From contig CALYDD020000286.1 in the NCBI GenBank assembly GCA_944472135.2, positions 1 to 64,000 of the forward strand: a stretch of DNA of 64,000 bases, in the 5' to 3' direction. Shown one piece after another: positions 34,951-45,795 of the stretch. The notes below the pieces were generated by a model that was not told where the DNA came from, did not search any database, and was given only the letters and a program-made list of their open reading frames with translations. The position numbers were made by a program, and so were the translations under genes. This DNA is from Trichobilharzia regenti (Eukaryota; Platyhelminthes; Trematoda; Strigeidida; Schistosomatidae). Every line of letters starts with the position of its first letter. Within the stretch, counting starts at the first letter, position 1.

Positions 34951-35273
34951 ACTATCATTGCATTTCTCTTGATTACAATATATATGATTTACCACATAAG
35001 CTGTCAGTGAGGTTTACCTATTAACCAAACCATCATTTCACTGTGATCGGTAAATGCTTTGCTCAGATTTTTTTATGGATGATAGGTTAACATGAGCTCA
35101 TTTTTCATCACTTTGGGGATTCTGTTTTACTGTCTACAACTTAAAGAATATAATCGGGTAGTGTTTAGTTTGCAAGCGGTTGAAGAAAAATCCTAGAAAT
35201 AATAAAAATGTCTTAGTATTACTCAGCTATATTTAAGGGACAAGAAGACTGAGCGAAGAATTATTGACCTTAT
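34951..35273. other. No feature recognised
   Basis: AT-rich spacer. Confidence 0.4.
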
Positions 35274-35670
35274 TTGTTGGTATTAGATGTTTGGAGGCAA
35301 TCGACCAGAGGAGGCCTTACTCGACCTAGGTTTCGTGCTAGTTGGCACTTCCAGTCAACAAGGTGTATCTGCAACCTCGAAGGGAGTCACGTCCCTTCTG
35401 AGATGCGAACCCGCGTCACCCAGTGAATTCTGCAGTCAGAGACCTTATCACTGAGCTGTTCAGGCTCGCGATTGACCTACTGTAGAACTGTATTGGTTAT
35501 TTTTGATTGGACACTAGTCAATAACTAGTGTAATATGTCTAGTCCTGTCTTCAGTGCAGACCCTATTCTATCAGTCAAGCTTGCAATATGGCCACCATAC
35601 CACTAGGTGGCTCGCCATTACGGTGCACTGTGAACTGTTGGTATTAGATGGTTGGAGGCAATCGACGATC
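35274..35670 (-). mobile_element. HH-C hammerhead SINE, slightly more than one unit
   Basis: Minus strand: starts with 'tcgattgcctccaaccatct' (about 35665-35640), a 5' region of about 170 bp, tRNA-like head with 'cagctcagtgataagg' and GGGTTCGCATCTC, the hammerhead, and then again 'tcgattgcctccaaacatct' (35302-35283). The same about 28-bp sequence at both ends, 360 bp apart, is element sequence and not a target duplication, because it also follows the hammerhead at 62.5 kb. Confidence 0.75.
35311..35368 (-). ncRNA. HH-C hammerhead motif
   Basis: Stem II GTGCCAACTAGCAC, GAAAC, stem III ACCTAGGT and GTC are intact on the minus strand. The 5' core is altered (TTGACTGGA, with extra bases relative to CTGACGA). 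Stem I CACCTT/AAGGCC is partial. Confidence 0.6.
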
Positions 35671-36049
35671 GAAAATGTTGATGGAAACAAATAAGTGAAG
35701 CAAATGAGTATTCAGACAGATGGCTTTAGAAACAATTTAAGATGGAAAATAAGACAGTTGAAACAGTATTAAGTTGAAAATAGCTTAGGGGGAATGGAGG
35801 AGATTGTCAATTGTTTCATTCATGACCAAGGTGAGGAAACTGGATGGATATCCATGTCACAGTTTTCAAATTAATCTGCAGTTTACAAAGTTCTAGGTGA
35901 AATTTCAACACAGTGTCCTTCGAAAAGTGAAACTATTATTCAGATAACATTTTATGTCATCTACGTGGTACTGTAAGTGGCAACTAAAACAGTAAGCATA
36001 AATCTGTGTCCATTTATACCATTGTCTGATTGAAATGGGTACTCGGATA

Positions 36050-36195
36050 CCGCTCACATCAACCAGTATTACCTCCTATTGAGGCCGAAGTCATATAGGC
36101 CTCGGTTAGTCGTTTCGTTAGTTTGGAGCTGAGGTCATCAGTGATGTACCAGGTTTGCCTCATCACAGAGAGCCGAATCAGTTCAAACCACCCGA
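36050..36195. repeat. Repeat Y piece beside CR1-like LINE
   Basis: 'ctcacatcaaccagta', 'tagtcgtttcgttagtttgg' and 'cagttcaaacca' match 22.3-22.4 and 51.9 kb. The LINE 3' tail begins immediately after, so the LINE probably landed in this repeat. Confidence 0.55.
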
Positions 36196-36514
36196 ATTAT
36201 AATAATAATAACAGCTTTATTCCAAACAGTATTTGTGGTACAGGTATGGAATTTTCAGCGTGCATTACAGTATATTGCATCTAATTACCTCATAAATTAT
36301 ATAAGATTTTTAAAAATCAAAGATAAATAAATAAAAATAAAATAAATAGTTATAAATAAATAAAATAAATAAAAATTAAAAATTAAGAAAAAACAGCGTA
36401 GAGTATTTCATTTCAAACAATGCACCACAGGATTTGAAATATAAAGTTGATGTGTGGTAAGATGAGAACAACAGTGTAATAGTAACGAGGAAAGGAAAAC
36501 AAAAACTAATGGGA

Positions 36515-37726
36515 CTATTTGTTAGAGTGCCGCAGTAAGTTTATCGTGTCATACCTAACGGATTTCTCATCACATAACAGCTGTGCCAGATATGGTATTG
36601 TGGAGTTTTTGTATTTGGTAGTCCTAGCATATAGCCTCCTATAGCTGCTTCTAGTTCTTCCAGATGAAATGCAAGGAGATAGATGCGTATAGAGAGGATG
36701 CTCGGGGTCCGACAATATTGTATTCGCTAGTTTCTTACATGACATAATATGTCTATCTACAATAGTGTTCACCAGTTGGTTTAACGATATCCCACTTGCC
36801 CTACTAACAGCTTTTAGTGCCCTTCTCAGCGAAGCAAAGTCTTTCTTAAGTAGTCCAGGAAAGACTAATGGGGAGCAGTAAAGGAGGATGGGTAGAATAC
36901 AAGAATTTACAAACTGAGAAAGTAAAGACTGCTTTATGCCAGACTGCCTAAATTTCCTAATGTAGAACGTTAAGCGAAACATCTTTCTAGTAACTAGCAA
37001 GATGTGGGAAGACCAGGAAAGATCGGTGGAAAAACTCAGCCCAAGGTACTTGACATAAGATGTATTTTCAACCTCTGTGCCGTCAATGAGAGTGGGGCCA
37101 TGTGAGCTAACTAGTTGCTGTAGGTCACATTTACGTCTGAAAGTGAAATTGACTACCTGACATTTAGACGGATTAAGCTTAAGTCCGTTTGAAGAGGACC
37201 ACTGACTAATTTCCGACAGAAAGCTATTTAATTTGGAACAATCTGACTGAGAGTTGACAGGCATAGAAACCGAGAGGTCATCGGCATACTTAACAAAAGT
37301 GGCTACATCAGAATGAGGCAAGTCATGTAAGAAAAACGAGAACAGAAAGGGAGAAAGAACAGCACCTTGAGGAACACCAGCTAAAGTAAGTGAGGTAGTG
37401 GAGGATTTTCCATTGTAGACGGTGTACTGCTTCCTTTCAGAAAAATAGGAATGCAACCACTTATTTGTCCAGCTTTCAGCCTGTGTTGCAGCAAGCTTAC
37501 TTAGCAAGAGAGACCTGGGAACAGAGTCAAATGCAGATGTGTAATCAAGGAAGGCACAGCGAACGTATTTAGCTCCTTTATCTAAACTAGAGACTATGCT
37601 ATGGTGGAGGACGACAGCGGCATCTAACGTACTCCTACTATGTTTATAAGCAAACTGGTTGGGGTCGTTGAAAGGTTTTAAAGAGGGATCAAGATTAAGT
37701 AAAATAAGTCTTTCCATAACTTTCAA
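36515..37726 (-). pseudogene. LINE reverse transcriptase and C-terminal domain
   Basis: 403 codons. Residues 22-40 PNQFAYKHSRSTLDA, about 58-73 AFLDYTSAFDSVPRS (motif A Asp), about 116-128 GVPQGAVLSPFLF, and about 142-150 FVKYADDLS with the YADD catalytic pair intact. Then PSKCQVVNF and YLGLSFS. The C-terminal region holds GISLNQLVN and IMSCKKLAN, shared with the other copies. Copies LINE RNA at a nicked target. The frame continues from the upstream block after a one-base shift at about 37725-37735. Confidence 0.85.
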
Positions 37727-38253
37727 AAGGGTGAGGTAATTGAAATGGGTCTAAACTTAACATTAGGTCCACTTGTAGATTTAGGCACTGGAACGATCTT
37801 GATGTTTTTCCATGATTCAGGTATAATACTTTTGGAAAACGATTCGTTGAAAATGTCAGTTAGCGGGGAACACAAGATGTCGGCACACTTCTTAAGGATA
37901 ACAGCAGGAACACCATCAGGACCGAGGGACTGAGTAGGCTTGAGAGATTGAAGACACTTGAGGACATCATTCGTGTTAAAGCATGAGAAGCAGTCATTGT
38001 TTACACTATTTGAGTTAGGAATCATAACATTTGCTGGGATACATATGAAGGATTCATTAAGCATGTTAACATCTACAGAAATATCATTCAACATTTGCTT
38101 ACCACCTGTGATTTCCTTTAATAACTTCCACATATTTGATGGGGATTTACATGAAAGAAACTTCTGGTTATAGAGAGCATTCAATCTTTGTAATTCAAGC
38201 TTAATCAAAGTGTTCATTCTCTTAACACCAGATTTGTTTTTCATTTTGAACAA
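37723..38253 (-). pseudogene. LINE linker and start of RT domain
   Basis: 176-codon frame. It includes SLGPDGVPAVILKKCADIL and PLTDIFNESFSKSIIPESWK, then VPVPKS and FRPISIT, the conserved N-terminal RT segments. It ends in a stop created by the frameshift before the RT block. Upstream of its first Met the same frame stays open to about 38405, across the second frameshift. Confidence 0.8.
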
Positions 38254-38366
38254 CCTTTCTTTTTCACGGCGGAGCTTTTTGAGTTGAGAAGAGGAGAAGC
38301 GATCGAATTTTAAGAAGATTGTCTCTTTTGGACAACAAACATCAAGACAGAAATTAAGATAATGTG

Positions 38367-39161
38367 TTATGTTGGCAATTGTGTTATCAAGAGCTTGTTC
38401 AGTAAATAGTCCCAGTTTGTGTCTTTTAACATGGACCTTAGGTTCAGTATGTTGTCATGGGAATAACATCTGTGTTGTGTTTTCTTTCCAAGGTATGAGA
38501 AGACCCTTTTGTGCTGCTTTCCATATACTTTGGGCAATATTCTTATGATACAGTGATCTGAATTTAGTAGTGGGGCTCTTTTTCGAGCTTCAAATATTCC
38601 TGCATCGTTTGTAAACACAAGGTCAAGAGTGTTGTCCATTCTAGTCGGGAAGTTGACAATATTATCGTGTCCAAGTGAAATTAGGAAGCTGTGGTCACTA
38701 GAATTAAAATCACCAGTAACTATAGACAAGGAATTTCCGAAGGAGGTGGCAGCAAGGGAAGTAAATTCATCCGCAAATAAAGATAATTCTGTGGAGTTGC
38801 ATCCAGGAGCAATATACATGTTCGAGATGTAAATGTAGTTGTATTTTGACAAATGTTTAGGTCGACACTTAACGGTGAGACAGTCAATATTGTCACTAGA
38901 GAATTTGAAACATACATTATTAGACGTACACCATTGTGAATTGATGAAGATGGCGACACCGCCACCGCGTTTCTTCCTGGAACTACACCGATCTTGTCTG
39001 AATAGTTTGAAATTATTTAGATACACTAGATTGTCATCATATAGATCATGAAGCCATGTTTCTTGAAGTGATATGATCCCAGTATTATGATATATAATGG
39101 AAGACACCAGCGATTGAAGACAGTTAATTTTAGCCGGCAGGGAGCGACAATTGGTACTCAT
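38367..39161 (-). pseudogene. LINE apurinic/apyrimidinic-type endonuclease
   Basis: 264 codons. Key motifs: NCRSLPAKI (residues 4-12), SLQETWL (about 33-39, catalytic Glu), GGGVAIF (about 66-72), MYIAPGC, VTGDFNSSDH (about 145-154, catalytic Asp/Asn), TLDLVFTN and LNSDHCII (about 200-207, catalytic His). All active-site motifs look intact. The frame runs into a stop at 38367 after a frameshift near 38405. Confidence 0.85.
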
Positions 39162-39200
39162 AATTGCGGAACAGTCATGAATTGAATAGGGGTATTTTTA

Positions 39201-39984
39201 ATGCTCTCTGCCAGCCGGCATGATTCAGATCACAGTAGGTGATTTGCTGGATGCCATAACTAGTAATCGAGAAATTAAGCATAATTGCATGACTAGCAGG
39301 CGCTACTACAGTTACTCACCTAAATCAATCACTAGTATCCATCCAAACCATTAATACTCGCATTTCAAGGTGCTGTGGTTTATAGAAAGACGACTTCTGT
39401 CATGCCCAAAGATTCGCTACTTGATCTGAGAATTATTTCTAAGGTGTCTAGGTGTGTCTGGGAAATCTAAGTGGGAACAAGTAGTCTGTTGGCAGATATC
39501 ATCATCTTCTGACTTTATTCATACGGTGTTCTCACAGTCGGGGTGAGTTTTTCAAATGAAAAATAATTCTTATGGAATTAGTCTTTCATTAGTTACGCTA
39601 ATATAGTGAAATTCAGTATAGTTTTTGTATTATGGATCTTATCTATTCAGTATTTCGTTGCTAATTATAATAAAGGATTGTAATTCTCTTTGAAATAAGC
39701 CAACAAAATATGTAAAATTTACTCTGAGAGAAATTGTTAGTGAAATTTACGATTTATTACTAAACAAACTGAGTTAAGATGCCAGTCAGTAGAATAATAT
39801 AATTACTGTATACAAAGTAGTCCATTGATTTATTTTTGTACCAAATTTCACCCCTTCCTGTGTTATTTAATAACCTTAGCAGTCTCCAGTTGTGCATATG
39901 TGTGATGCCACCTTAGATCCAATGAGCTTCATTCGTACTGTGCATCTTTCAAGCGTACTTTATGTGAATCAATATGTAGGAATA
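39201..39984. other. No clear feature
   Basis: About 39210-39350 may continue repeat Y or the LINE 5' flank. The rest is AT-rich spacer. Confidence 0.35.
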
Positions 39985-41310
39985 AACCTTTCCACTGGAT
40001 ACAGAACTCCGAACAGTACAAGCTGGATTCAGGAAAGGCAAATCATGTACTGACCAAATTGCAACTCTACGCATCATCATCATCATCGAACAAAGCATGG
40101 AATGGCAATCAAACCTCTACCTCAACTTTATAGACTTTGAGAAGGCCTTCGACAGCGTTGACCGCGAAGTAATTTGGAAACTACTCGAGTACTACGGCGT
40201 ACCCCAAATATTCATCAACCTTATTCAACAGCTGTACGACAATGGCGGCACATGTCGAGTGATCCACAACGGAAAACTCAGCGAGGCATTTGGAGTAAAC
40301 ACAGGAGTCAGACAAGGCTGCCTGCCTATTATCACCAATGATATTCCTAATTGTGGTGGACAGACTGGATTATGCGTCAGACAGTGGGAAACGAGTATAC
40401 AGGGATATCCTGGACCGACGTGAAGAACCTAGAAGACCTGGATTTCACGCCTGGATGATTTATGTTTGATGTCACACAAAATTGAAGACTTACAAGCGAA
40501 AACCGACAAACTGGTCGAAGAAGCAGCCGGTGAAGATAGGACTCCAGGTGAACAGAGAAAAGATGGAGGTTATGAAAATAACCAACCAACGACAACAACA
40601 ACAGCAGCATCAGCCAGCGCCAATCACCATCAACGGGAGGGATTTGAAAGAGGTCACTTCATTTTCTAGGGAGCATTGTCTCAACTACAGCCAGTCGGAA
40701 CGGACGAGGATGTCAAATCGAGCGAGAATCGGGAAGGCAGGCGAGAAACACATTCATCAACCTGAAATCAATCTGGAAATCTTCGTCACTCAACTCAGCA
40801 TCAACAATAAAATTCGCTCGGATTTTCAATACAAACGTCAAGTCAGTCAGTTCTTATATACGGATCAGAAACTTGGCGGGCGGGTCACAAAGAATATTTC
40901 CAACATCCTGTTGCAGACCTTTATTAAATGTCTTCGCTTTATACTGAAGATCAGATGGCCGGAAAGAATCACCAACAAGAAACTACGGGCAATAACAAAC
41001 AAAACAAGGACCAATCGCCAACCAACAAATATGCAGGAGAAAGTGGAGATGGATTGGACACTTGTTGAGGAGGCCGCTGGGTGATATCGCGCGCGCCTCA
41101 GGCCATTCCTCGAGTGGAACCCGAAAGGGAAGCGGCGAGTGGGACGTCAGTGCAAGGGTGACATGGAGGAGATCGTGTGAAGAGGAGTTGAAAGAGTATA
41201 GAATAACATGGATGCCGGTGAAAAGTACAGCAGAAGACAGAAGCAAGTGGAGACGTGCAGTTGAAGCCCATGTTCCACTAGGAACTCAAGGGAACAATAA
41301 TAGTATAAAT
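39985..41310 (+). pseudogene. RTE-like LINE, longest copy of its family here
   Basis: Reading from about 39985: QAGFRKGKSCTDQIATLRII, LNFIDFEKAFDSVDREV (motif A Asp), LEYYGVPQIFINLIQQLYD and NTGVRQGCL (motif B), then a frameshift at about 40330 into DWIM(R)Q and LEDLDF where FADD should follow but is broken by an indel near 40450. The C-terminal region includes VNREKMEVMKITNQ, PITINGRDLKEVTSF and NKIRSDFQYKRQ, the WRWIGH region, and ends 'gttccactaggaactcaagg' plus AATAATAG. The endonuclease is missing. Confidence 0.85.
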
Positions 41311-41329
41311 AATGTAGAAATAATTTGTC

Positions 41330-41610
41330 CAATAAATATCCTGAAAGAAATGGATATGGATCAGTCACATGCTGTGGAGACCGTTGAGTGATACCACGAA
41401 CTAGGTAGGCCATCTAGTGGAACGCGAAGGGGAGTAGAACGTGGGTCTGAGAGTGACATGATGGAGATTGTGTTTAAAGGAGATGAAAGCTTATAGGCAG
41501 TCATGGTGCCGACTGAAAGTGACTACCGAGAACAGGATAAAACAGCGACGTGCTGTTGAAGCCCTATGCTCCAATCTGAACCTAAGGGAATAATAATAAC
41601 AGTAATGATA
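41330..41610 (+). pseudogene. RTE-like LINE 3' fragment
   Basis: A second 3' end directly downstream of the previous copy: 'gaaatggatatggatcagtc', basic segment, 'gaagccctatgctccaatct' and AATAATAATAAC. Possibly a separate insertion into the tail of the first. Confidence 0.65.
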
Positions 41611-42082
41611 CAGAAGCAGTTGGAAATTCTGGAATTTATAAGGTCACAAAGTGATAATAACATCCAACCTATGCCTAATTCTCTTGTCCATTAAAATTAT
41701 TATCTGATAAACATAACCGGCTTCTGATTGGCTTCCCGGTATCACATGATTTTTCAAGGTTATTCAGGGGTTGTTCAAGGACAAACCGTTTCAGATTCAT
41801 AACTGTGAAAAGTACATTTGATTAGAAAGGTCGTAATTAATATTTTGCTTCATATTAACTGAACAAATATAGCCTTTTTGTGAAATGATTTAAAAGTAGT
41901 ATATAAATATTAACGCAAGCTAAAGTGGTTTTACTTATGTTTAATTATTAAAACAAATGTTAACTGACATAAACATTAATTCTGAGGTAAATATTTTAAC
42001 TCTCCATCTTTCATCAAAAGATAGCATATATCGTATAGCCAGTGTTAGATTTTTATATCAATCGGTCAGAAGTGTTTATAAC
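41611..42082. other. Mostly unrecognised
   Basis: 'ggcttctgattggcttcccgg' at about 41721-41741 recalls a stretch of the LTR at 9.6 and 10.36 kb but is too short to assign. Otherwise AT-rich spacer. Confidence 0.3.
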
Positions 42083-42120
42083 ATCTTGTATTTATTATAC
42101 AATTGGTGGATGGTGGCTAG

Positions 42121-42176
42121 CAGTGGAATCCAGGATGCACATTTCGTCCTATTTGGGACTCGTCAGATGGAGGTAC
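42121..42176 (-). ncRNA. SMalpha-type hammerhead ribozyme, intact core
   Basis: Minus strand: stem I ATC..T/GGAT region, core CTGACGA, stem II GTCC-loop-GGAC, GAAA, stem III ATGTGCAT, cleavage after ATC. All conserved core bases are present. Stem I has one mismatch next to the core (CATCTGA, where relatives read CAGCTGA). Confidence 0.8.
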
Positions 42177-42228
42177 ATCCAGCTGGCAAGTCCCAAATAG
42201 GACGAAATGTGCATCCTGGATTCCACTG
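42173..42228 (+). ncRNA. SMalpha-type hammerhead, mutated core
   Basis: Stem I ATCCAG/CTGGAT, stem II, GAAA and stem III are intact. The core reads CTGGCAA instead of CTGACGA (two substitutions), expected to abolish activity. Confidence 0.8.
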
Positions 42229-42369
42229 CTAGCCACCATCCACCAATTGTATACTAATTAAATACCCAGACATCGGCAAAGCATCTGCACAAGAAGCCGA
42301 CATGTCAGCCTGGGACCGAGCACTTTGGTCCAATCAATCGACGGGAAAATCAAAAATTCAATTCAATAA

Positions 42370-42660
42370 TCTTGTATTTATGCTTGCTTTCTTGACTTCT
42401 GTTTAAAGCATCAGTCAGATCACGTATTGTGATCTGGATAATAATTTCGATATTTAAAGGAAATATAGTGAAATTTTATCTTCTACTGTATAGTTTGAAA
42501 GTTGCGAATTTTATCCCATCTATCGACAGCTAGCCAGAATTTGGATGTCTAGAAGTGACTCGAGTGTCCCAGCTGAGGTAAACCGGGAAATGAACTGGCT
42601 GGCAAGTACTAATGCTTGATGTGAGTAGTAGCCAGCTACTCAATTAGGAGGCATAATTGT
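42370..42660. repeat. Repeat Y, inverted relative to 51.8 kb
   Basis: Shares 'tgctttcttgactt(c)', 'gatcacgtattgtgatct' and 'gtgaaatttta', then 'gctagccagaatttgg'. The HH-A composite inserted at its edge. Confidence 0.5.
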
Positions 42661-42850
42661 TGGTCTCGTATTTAATGATACTGGTCGGTTAAACGTATTT
42701 GTGGACGTAAAGAACAGTTTCGATCGAATAAATGGTTTAGCCTCGTTCATTTAGTACTGAACGTAAAAGCCATAACATTAAACCATACAGTCTCCTATTT
42801 GTCGATTACAGGGATGAATTATGTATAGAGAGAGATAGGTTAACTGAGAG

Positions 42851-42906
42851 CAGCAGAATCGAGGATAAGCATTTCGCCTTATTTGGGACTCGTCAGATGG
42901 ATGTAC
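42851..42906 (-). ncRNA. SMalpha-type hammerhead, core intact, stem II weak
   Basis: Minus strand: CTGACGA and CGAAA intact, triplet ATC. Stem II is weakened (GTCC versus AGGC). The 3' strand of stem I reads TCGAT rather than TGGAT. Confidence 0.65.
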
Positions 42907-42985
42907 CTGTAACCCCCTGGTAAGTGGTAGTTTTCTCACTGAGACTGAAACCCTGTACCCATAATTTCAAATACCAAAGTGTTAT

Positions 42986-43866
42986 TATTATTTCCTTTAA
43001 TTCCTGGAGGAATATAGGGCTTCAGCCTTCGGTTTTCTGTCAATGTTTTCACCCTGCTCCAAGTATGCCCACATGCTTTCATCTCCTCTTCACATGACAT
43101 CCCCCAAGTCACCCCATTCTCGCACTGACGACCAACTCGCCGCTTCCCTTTCGGGTTCCACTCGACCAATGGCCTGGCGTGTGATGTCACTTGATAGTTT
43201 CCTCAAAATATGGCCAATCCACCTCCATTTCTTCCTGACTATTTGTTGCACAATCTGTTCCTGCTGGGTTGGTTCCTTCCCAGAGGTCCCCGTTGCTGAT
43301 CCTTTTTGGCCAGCCATCTGATCTTGAGTATTGAGAGAAGACAACTGTTAATGAAGGTCTGTAGTTTGTTTGATGTGCTGTTTATGACGCGCTGGCCAAG
43401 TCTCTGATCCCTATAGTAAGTAGCACTGACTGACTTCACATTGGAGTTGAAAATCCGGATTTTATTTTTGATGCTGAGTGCTGTTAACCTCCACACAGAC
43501 TTGAGAGTAATGAAAGCTTGTCTTGCTTTCCCGATCCTCTCTGCTTTGATATCCTCGTCAGTTCCGTCTGCTTGTAATTGAAACGATGCTTCTCAGGTAG
43601 GTGAGTAGAGGAGTTTGTTTCTTTCAGGTTCCTCCCATTTATGCTGGCTAATTGTTGTCTGTTGTTGTTGCTGTTGGTGTTGGTGTTGGCCAGGAATCTT
43701 CATCACCTAACTCTGTTTTCTCTATGTTCACCTGAAGTGAAGTCCTATGTTTGATGCTTCTTCTGTCAACTTGTTTCTTTTCACTTGCATATCTTCCAGT
43801 TTGTGGGAAGTCAGACATATATCATCGGTGAAGTCCAGATCCTCCAAGTTTTTTGTGTGGGTCCAC
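42986..43866 (-). pseudogene. RTE-like LINE, 5'-truncated, nested in SINE
   Basis: Minus strand begins within the RT just before LEDLDFTDDICLTSHKLEDM, runs through IRIFNSNVKSVSATYY, the KKWRWIGHILRKLSSDITRQ motif and the basic NPKGKRRVGRQ segment, and ends 'gaagccctatattcctcc' plus an ATA tail at 42981-42990. Clean 14-bp target duplication. Confidence 0.9.
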
Positions 43867-43915
43867 TACCAAAGTGTTATCCACTAGGCCATTAGGTCAC
43901 GACAGTCGCCTTTTG

Positions 43916-44533
43916 TACAACAGGTATCATGTCAACAGATAGCGAACATTTCGGTCATATACAATCGATCGACGGGAGATACAAAACGACGAAGAACACA
44001 AAAATAATATTTCTTATTTTTATCATAATATCCAGGCATGAGCACGACACATGTTTTTACGTAGGAGAACAGATCAGTTTCAAGTTATGGGGTGACAGAA
44101 TAAGTAGTATTTGTATGAGAACCGTGTTAAGTGTAAATGCAAGATAGCATAAAATGTGAAACGATAATGACGATTAGTCATACTATATGGATGGGGAAAA
44201 TCAAGTCAGATCAAGTTTATACGGATTGTGAACACGAATAACCTAACAATGATTGTGTAGAACTATCCGATTGAATCTTAATCATAGTTCATGCTATTTG
44301 ATTAATTTGATCTCATCTTGATGGCTATTAATGTTCCAGACAGGAATGGACAAGAATTTTAAAGACAAGATACACCTTTGATACTTTAATTTTAATTATT
44401 TCCCTGGAGAAATCCAGACCAGTCTGCCGAACGAAACTTTTAAAGTATCTACTTCAATTTTATTAAGATTTATACAGATATAATCTTCATATATGTTAGA
44501 TCAAGGGTGTAAAATACATTTTAACGAATGACT
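43916..44533. other. No feature recognised
   Basis: A 72-codon frame at 43929-44147 has no motif. Confidence 0.4.
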
Positions 44534-44557
44534 AATAATATGAAGATCGTATACAAT

Positions 44558-44782
44558 TTCTTTTTTTCCCTTCACTTACCTAGTGGAACACAGGGCTTCA
44601 AGCTAGTGGCTTGAAGTTTCTGTAGCAGTGTTTATTTTTACATGCTAGCCTCATGCTCAACCTTCCCTCTTTACCAGTCTTATTACTGGATAAGTGAGGT
44701 AAAGGAGTGCGTCGGACGGGGATGGCCCCCCGGACCATGTGCACGGTCGGCGAGCATGCTAACCGCTGTGCCACCGACGCAC
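44558..44782 (-). mobile_element. SINE-R with long target duplication
   Basis: Minus strand: head GTGCGTCGGTGGCACAGCGG, damaged B box, body with 'gtaaagagggaaggttgag' and RTE-like tail 'gaagccctgtgttccactag'. A perfect 24-bp duplication beginning AATAATATGAAGATC lies at 44534-44557 and 44783-44806. Confidence 0.9.
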
Positions 44783-44806
44783 AATAATATGAAGATCGTA
44801 TACAAT

Positions 44807-45429
44807 AAACAGAAAATATAAGAATACTGTAAATAGTACATCATGAAACAATCAAGATCTGAAATGAATAAAATAGTGTTGGCCTTCTTAACCCACTGGG
44901 CTACTTAAATTTCCATCCAGCATCTACTTTTCTCCGTTTCGTGTTGTTTTAATCTTCCAATTATATATTTCTAGATCTCAGTATGAACTCACAGAAATTG
45001 CTTAACTGACTTTCGACCTACCGCCGTGTACTTCAAGAAGAAAATGAAGGAAAGTTGTCGTAGAGGACTGGGTCTTCTTTGAGGCGGAACAGTACTGCGT
45101 CATAAGATATATTCTCGACTAATAGTTCATTTTAAGATTCTATACACGGGGTAAATGTGTGGCAAGAAACTAACCTTAGAATTAGGAACTCTACGGAAAC
45201 ATGATTTCCGGAATAAATGTATTATTATTATTAAATGTGTTTAAAATTTGATAGTGTTTGAAAAGTACAGACTATAAAACATTGTGACTTCAACTACTTG
45301 GACAAAGAGAATTTATTGAAAGAATTTGAATCAATAACTTAGTTGTAATAGCTAGATGATTTTGATTCTTTGTCAAAGACTTATTTTTCATCATGCCCAG
45401 ATTACATGTCATCTGTATTAAAAACTTAA
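44807..45429. other. No feature recognised
   Basis: AT-rich spacer with an ATT triplet run at about 45221-45232. Confidence 0.4.
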
Positions 45430-45795
45430 GACCAGAGATCGAACCCGGGGTTTTCACGTTATAAGACCAAGCTCGTTTACCTTTCAGTCACTTTGGCCGA
45501 AATTCATTGACACGTGAATTCTAGTTTCTGTCATTTCGGGATATACTCAGACAAATGACCCGAATGGTCAGAGCTTCTCACTACAGCTTCAGGACATCTG
45601 TCTAATAACCACCGATGAGATGGAGATTATTATTTATAGTTATAGGTTTTTGTAGATTCTGTGTTTTGATCCGTGTTTAGGTCGCGAGTGCTCACTGTTG
45701 AAGAGTTTCAACCTACAATGTAACAGCTGTCCAGTGAAGCTTGGCGTTCAATGATTCTTTAACTGACGTTTGTTCATGATAAAACCAAACAGAAA
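45430..45795. mobile_element. HH-B inverted pair, degraded
   Basis: Left (minus, 45430-45610): B box with 'gatcgaacccgggg' on plus, head, 5' region. Right (plus, 45640-45795): hammerhead at about 45687-45738 (stem I CACTG/CAGTG, core TTGAAGA, stem II lost, GTAAC, ACAGCTGTCC) and tail 'tctttaactgacgtt'. Confidence 0.6.

Larger units (their letters stand above)
36198..39200 (-). mobile_element. CR1/jockey-type LINE, near-complete second ORF
   Basis: Best-preserved LINE of the window. On the minus strand: apurinic endonuclease, linker, reverse transcriptase, C-terminal region and 3' end 'tggaataaagctgttattat' with an ATA microsatellite at about 36196-36212. Only two frameshifts separate the coding blocks. 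No ORF1-like protein is visible upstream of about 39160, so it is probably 5'-truncated. Other copies: 1.24-2.76 and 33.97-34.95 kb. Confidence 0.85.
42096..42368 (+). mobile_element. HH-A inverted hammerhead dimer with tail, mobilised as a unit
   Basis: Left arm (minus) and right arm (plus) each contain an SMalpha-type hammerhead and the 'ccatccaccaattgtata' segment; they form a 159-bp palindrome (42096-42254). A tail (42255-42368) follows with 'cagacatcggcaaagcatct', 'aagccgacatgtcag' and 'attcaattcaata'. No tRNA-like head is present. A perfect 13-bp duplication ATCTTGTATTTAT lies at 42083-42095 and 42369-42381, so the whole composite inserted in one event. Confidence 0.85.
42840..43915 (-). 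mobile_element. HH-A SINE split by an RTE insertion
   Basis: Minus-strand SMalpha-like copy: hammerhead at 42851-42906 and head pieces at 42940-42985 and 43881-43915. The head is interrupted by an RTE-like LINE at 42986-43866. The 14-bp duplication TACCAAAGTGTTAT (42972-42985 and 43867-43880) is SINE head sequence, proving that the LINE came later. Confidence 0.85.

Noticed and set aside
36100..36150. CTGATGA followed by 'aactaacgaaacgac' on the minus strand in repeat Y
   Set aside because: The sequence between core and GAAAC does not form a stem, and other repeat Y copies do not conserve the CTGATGA.
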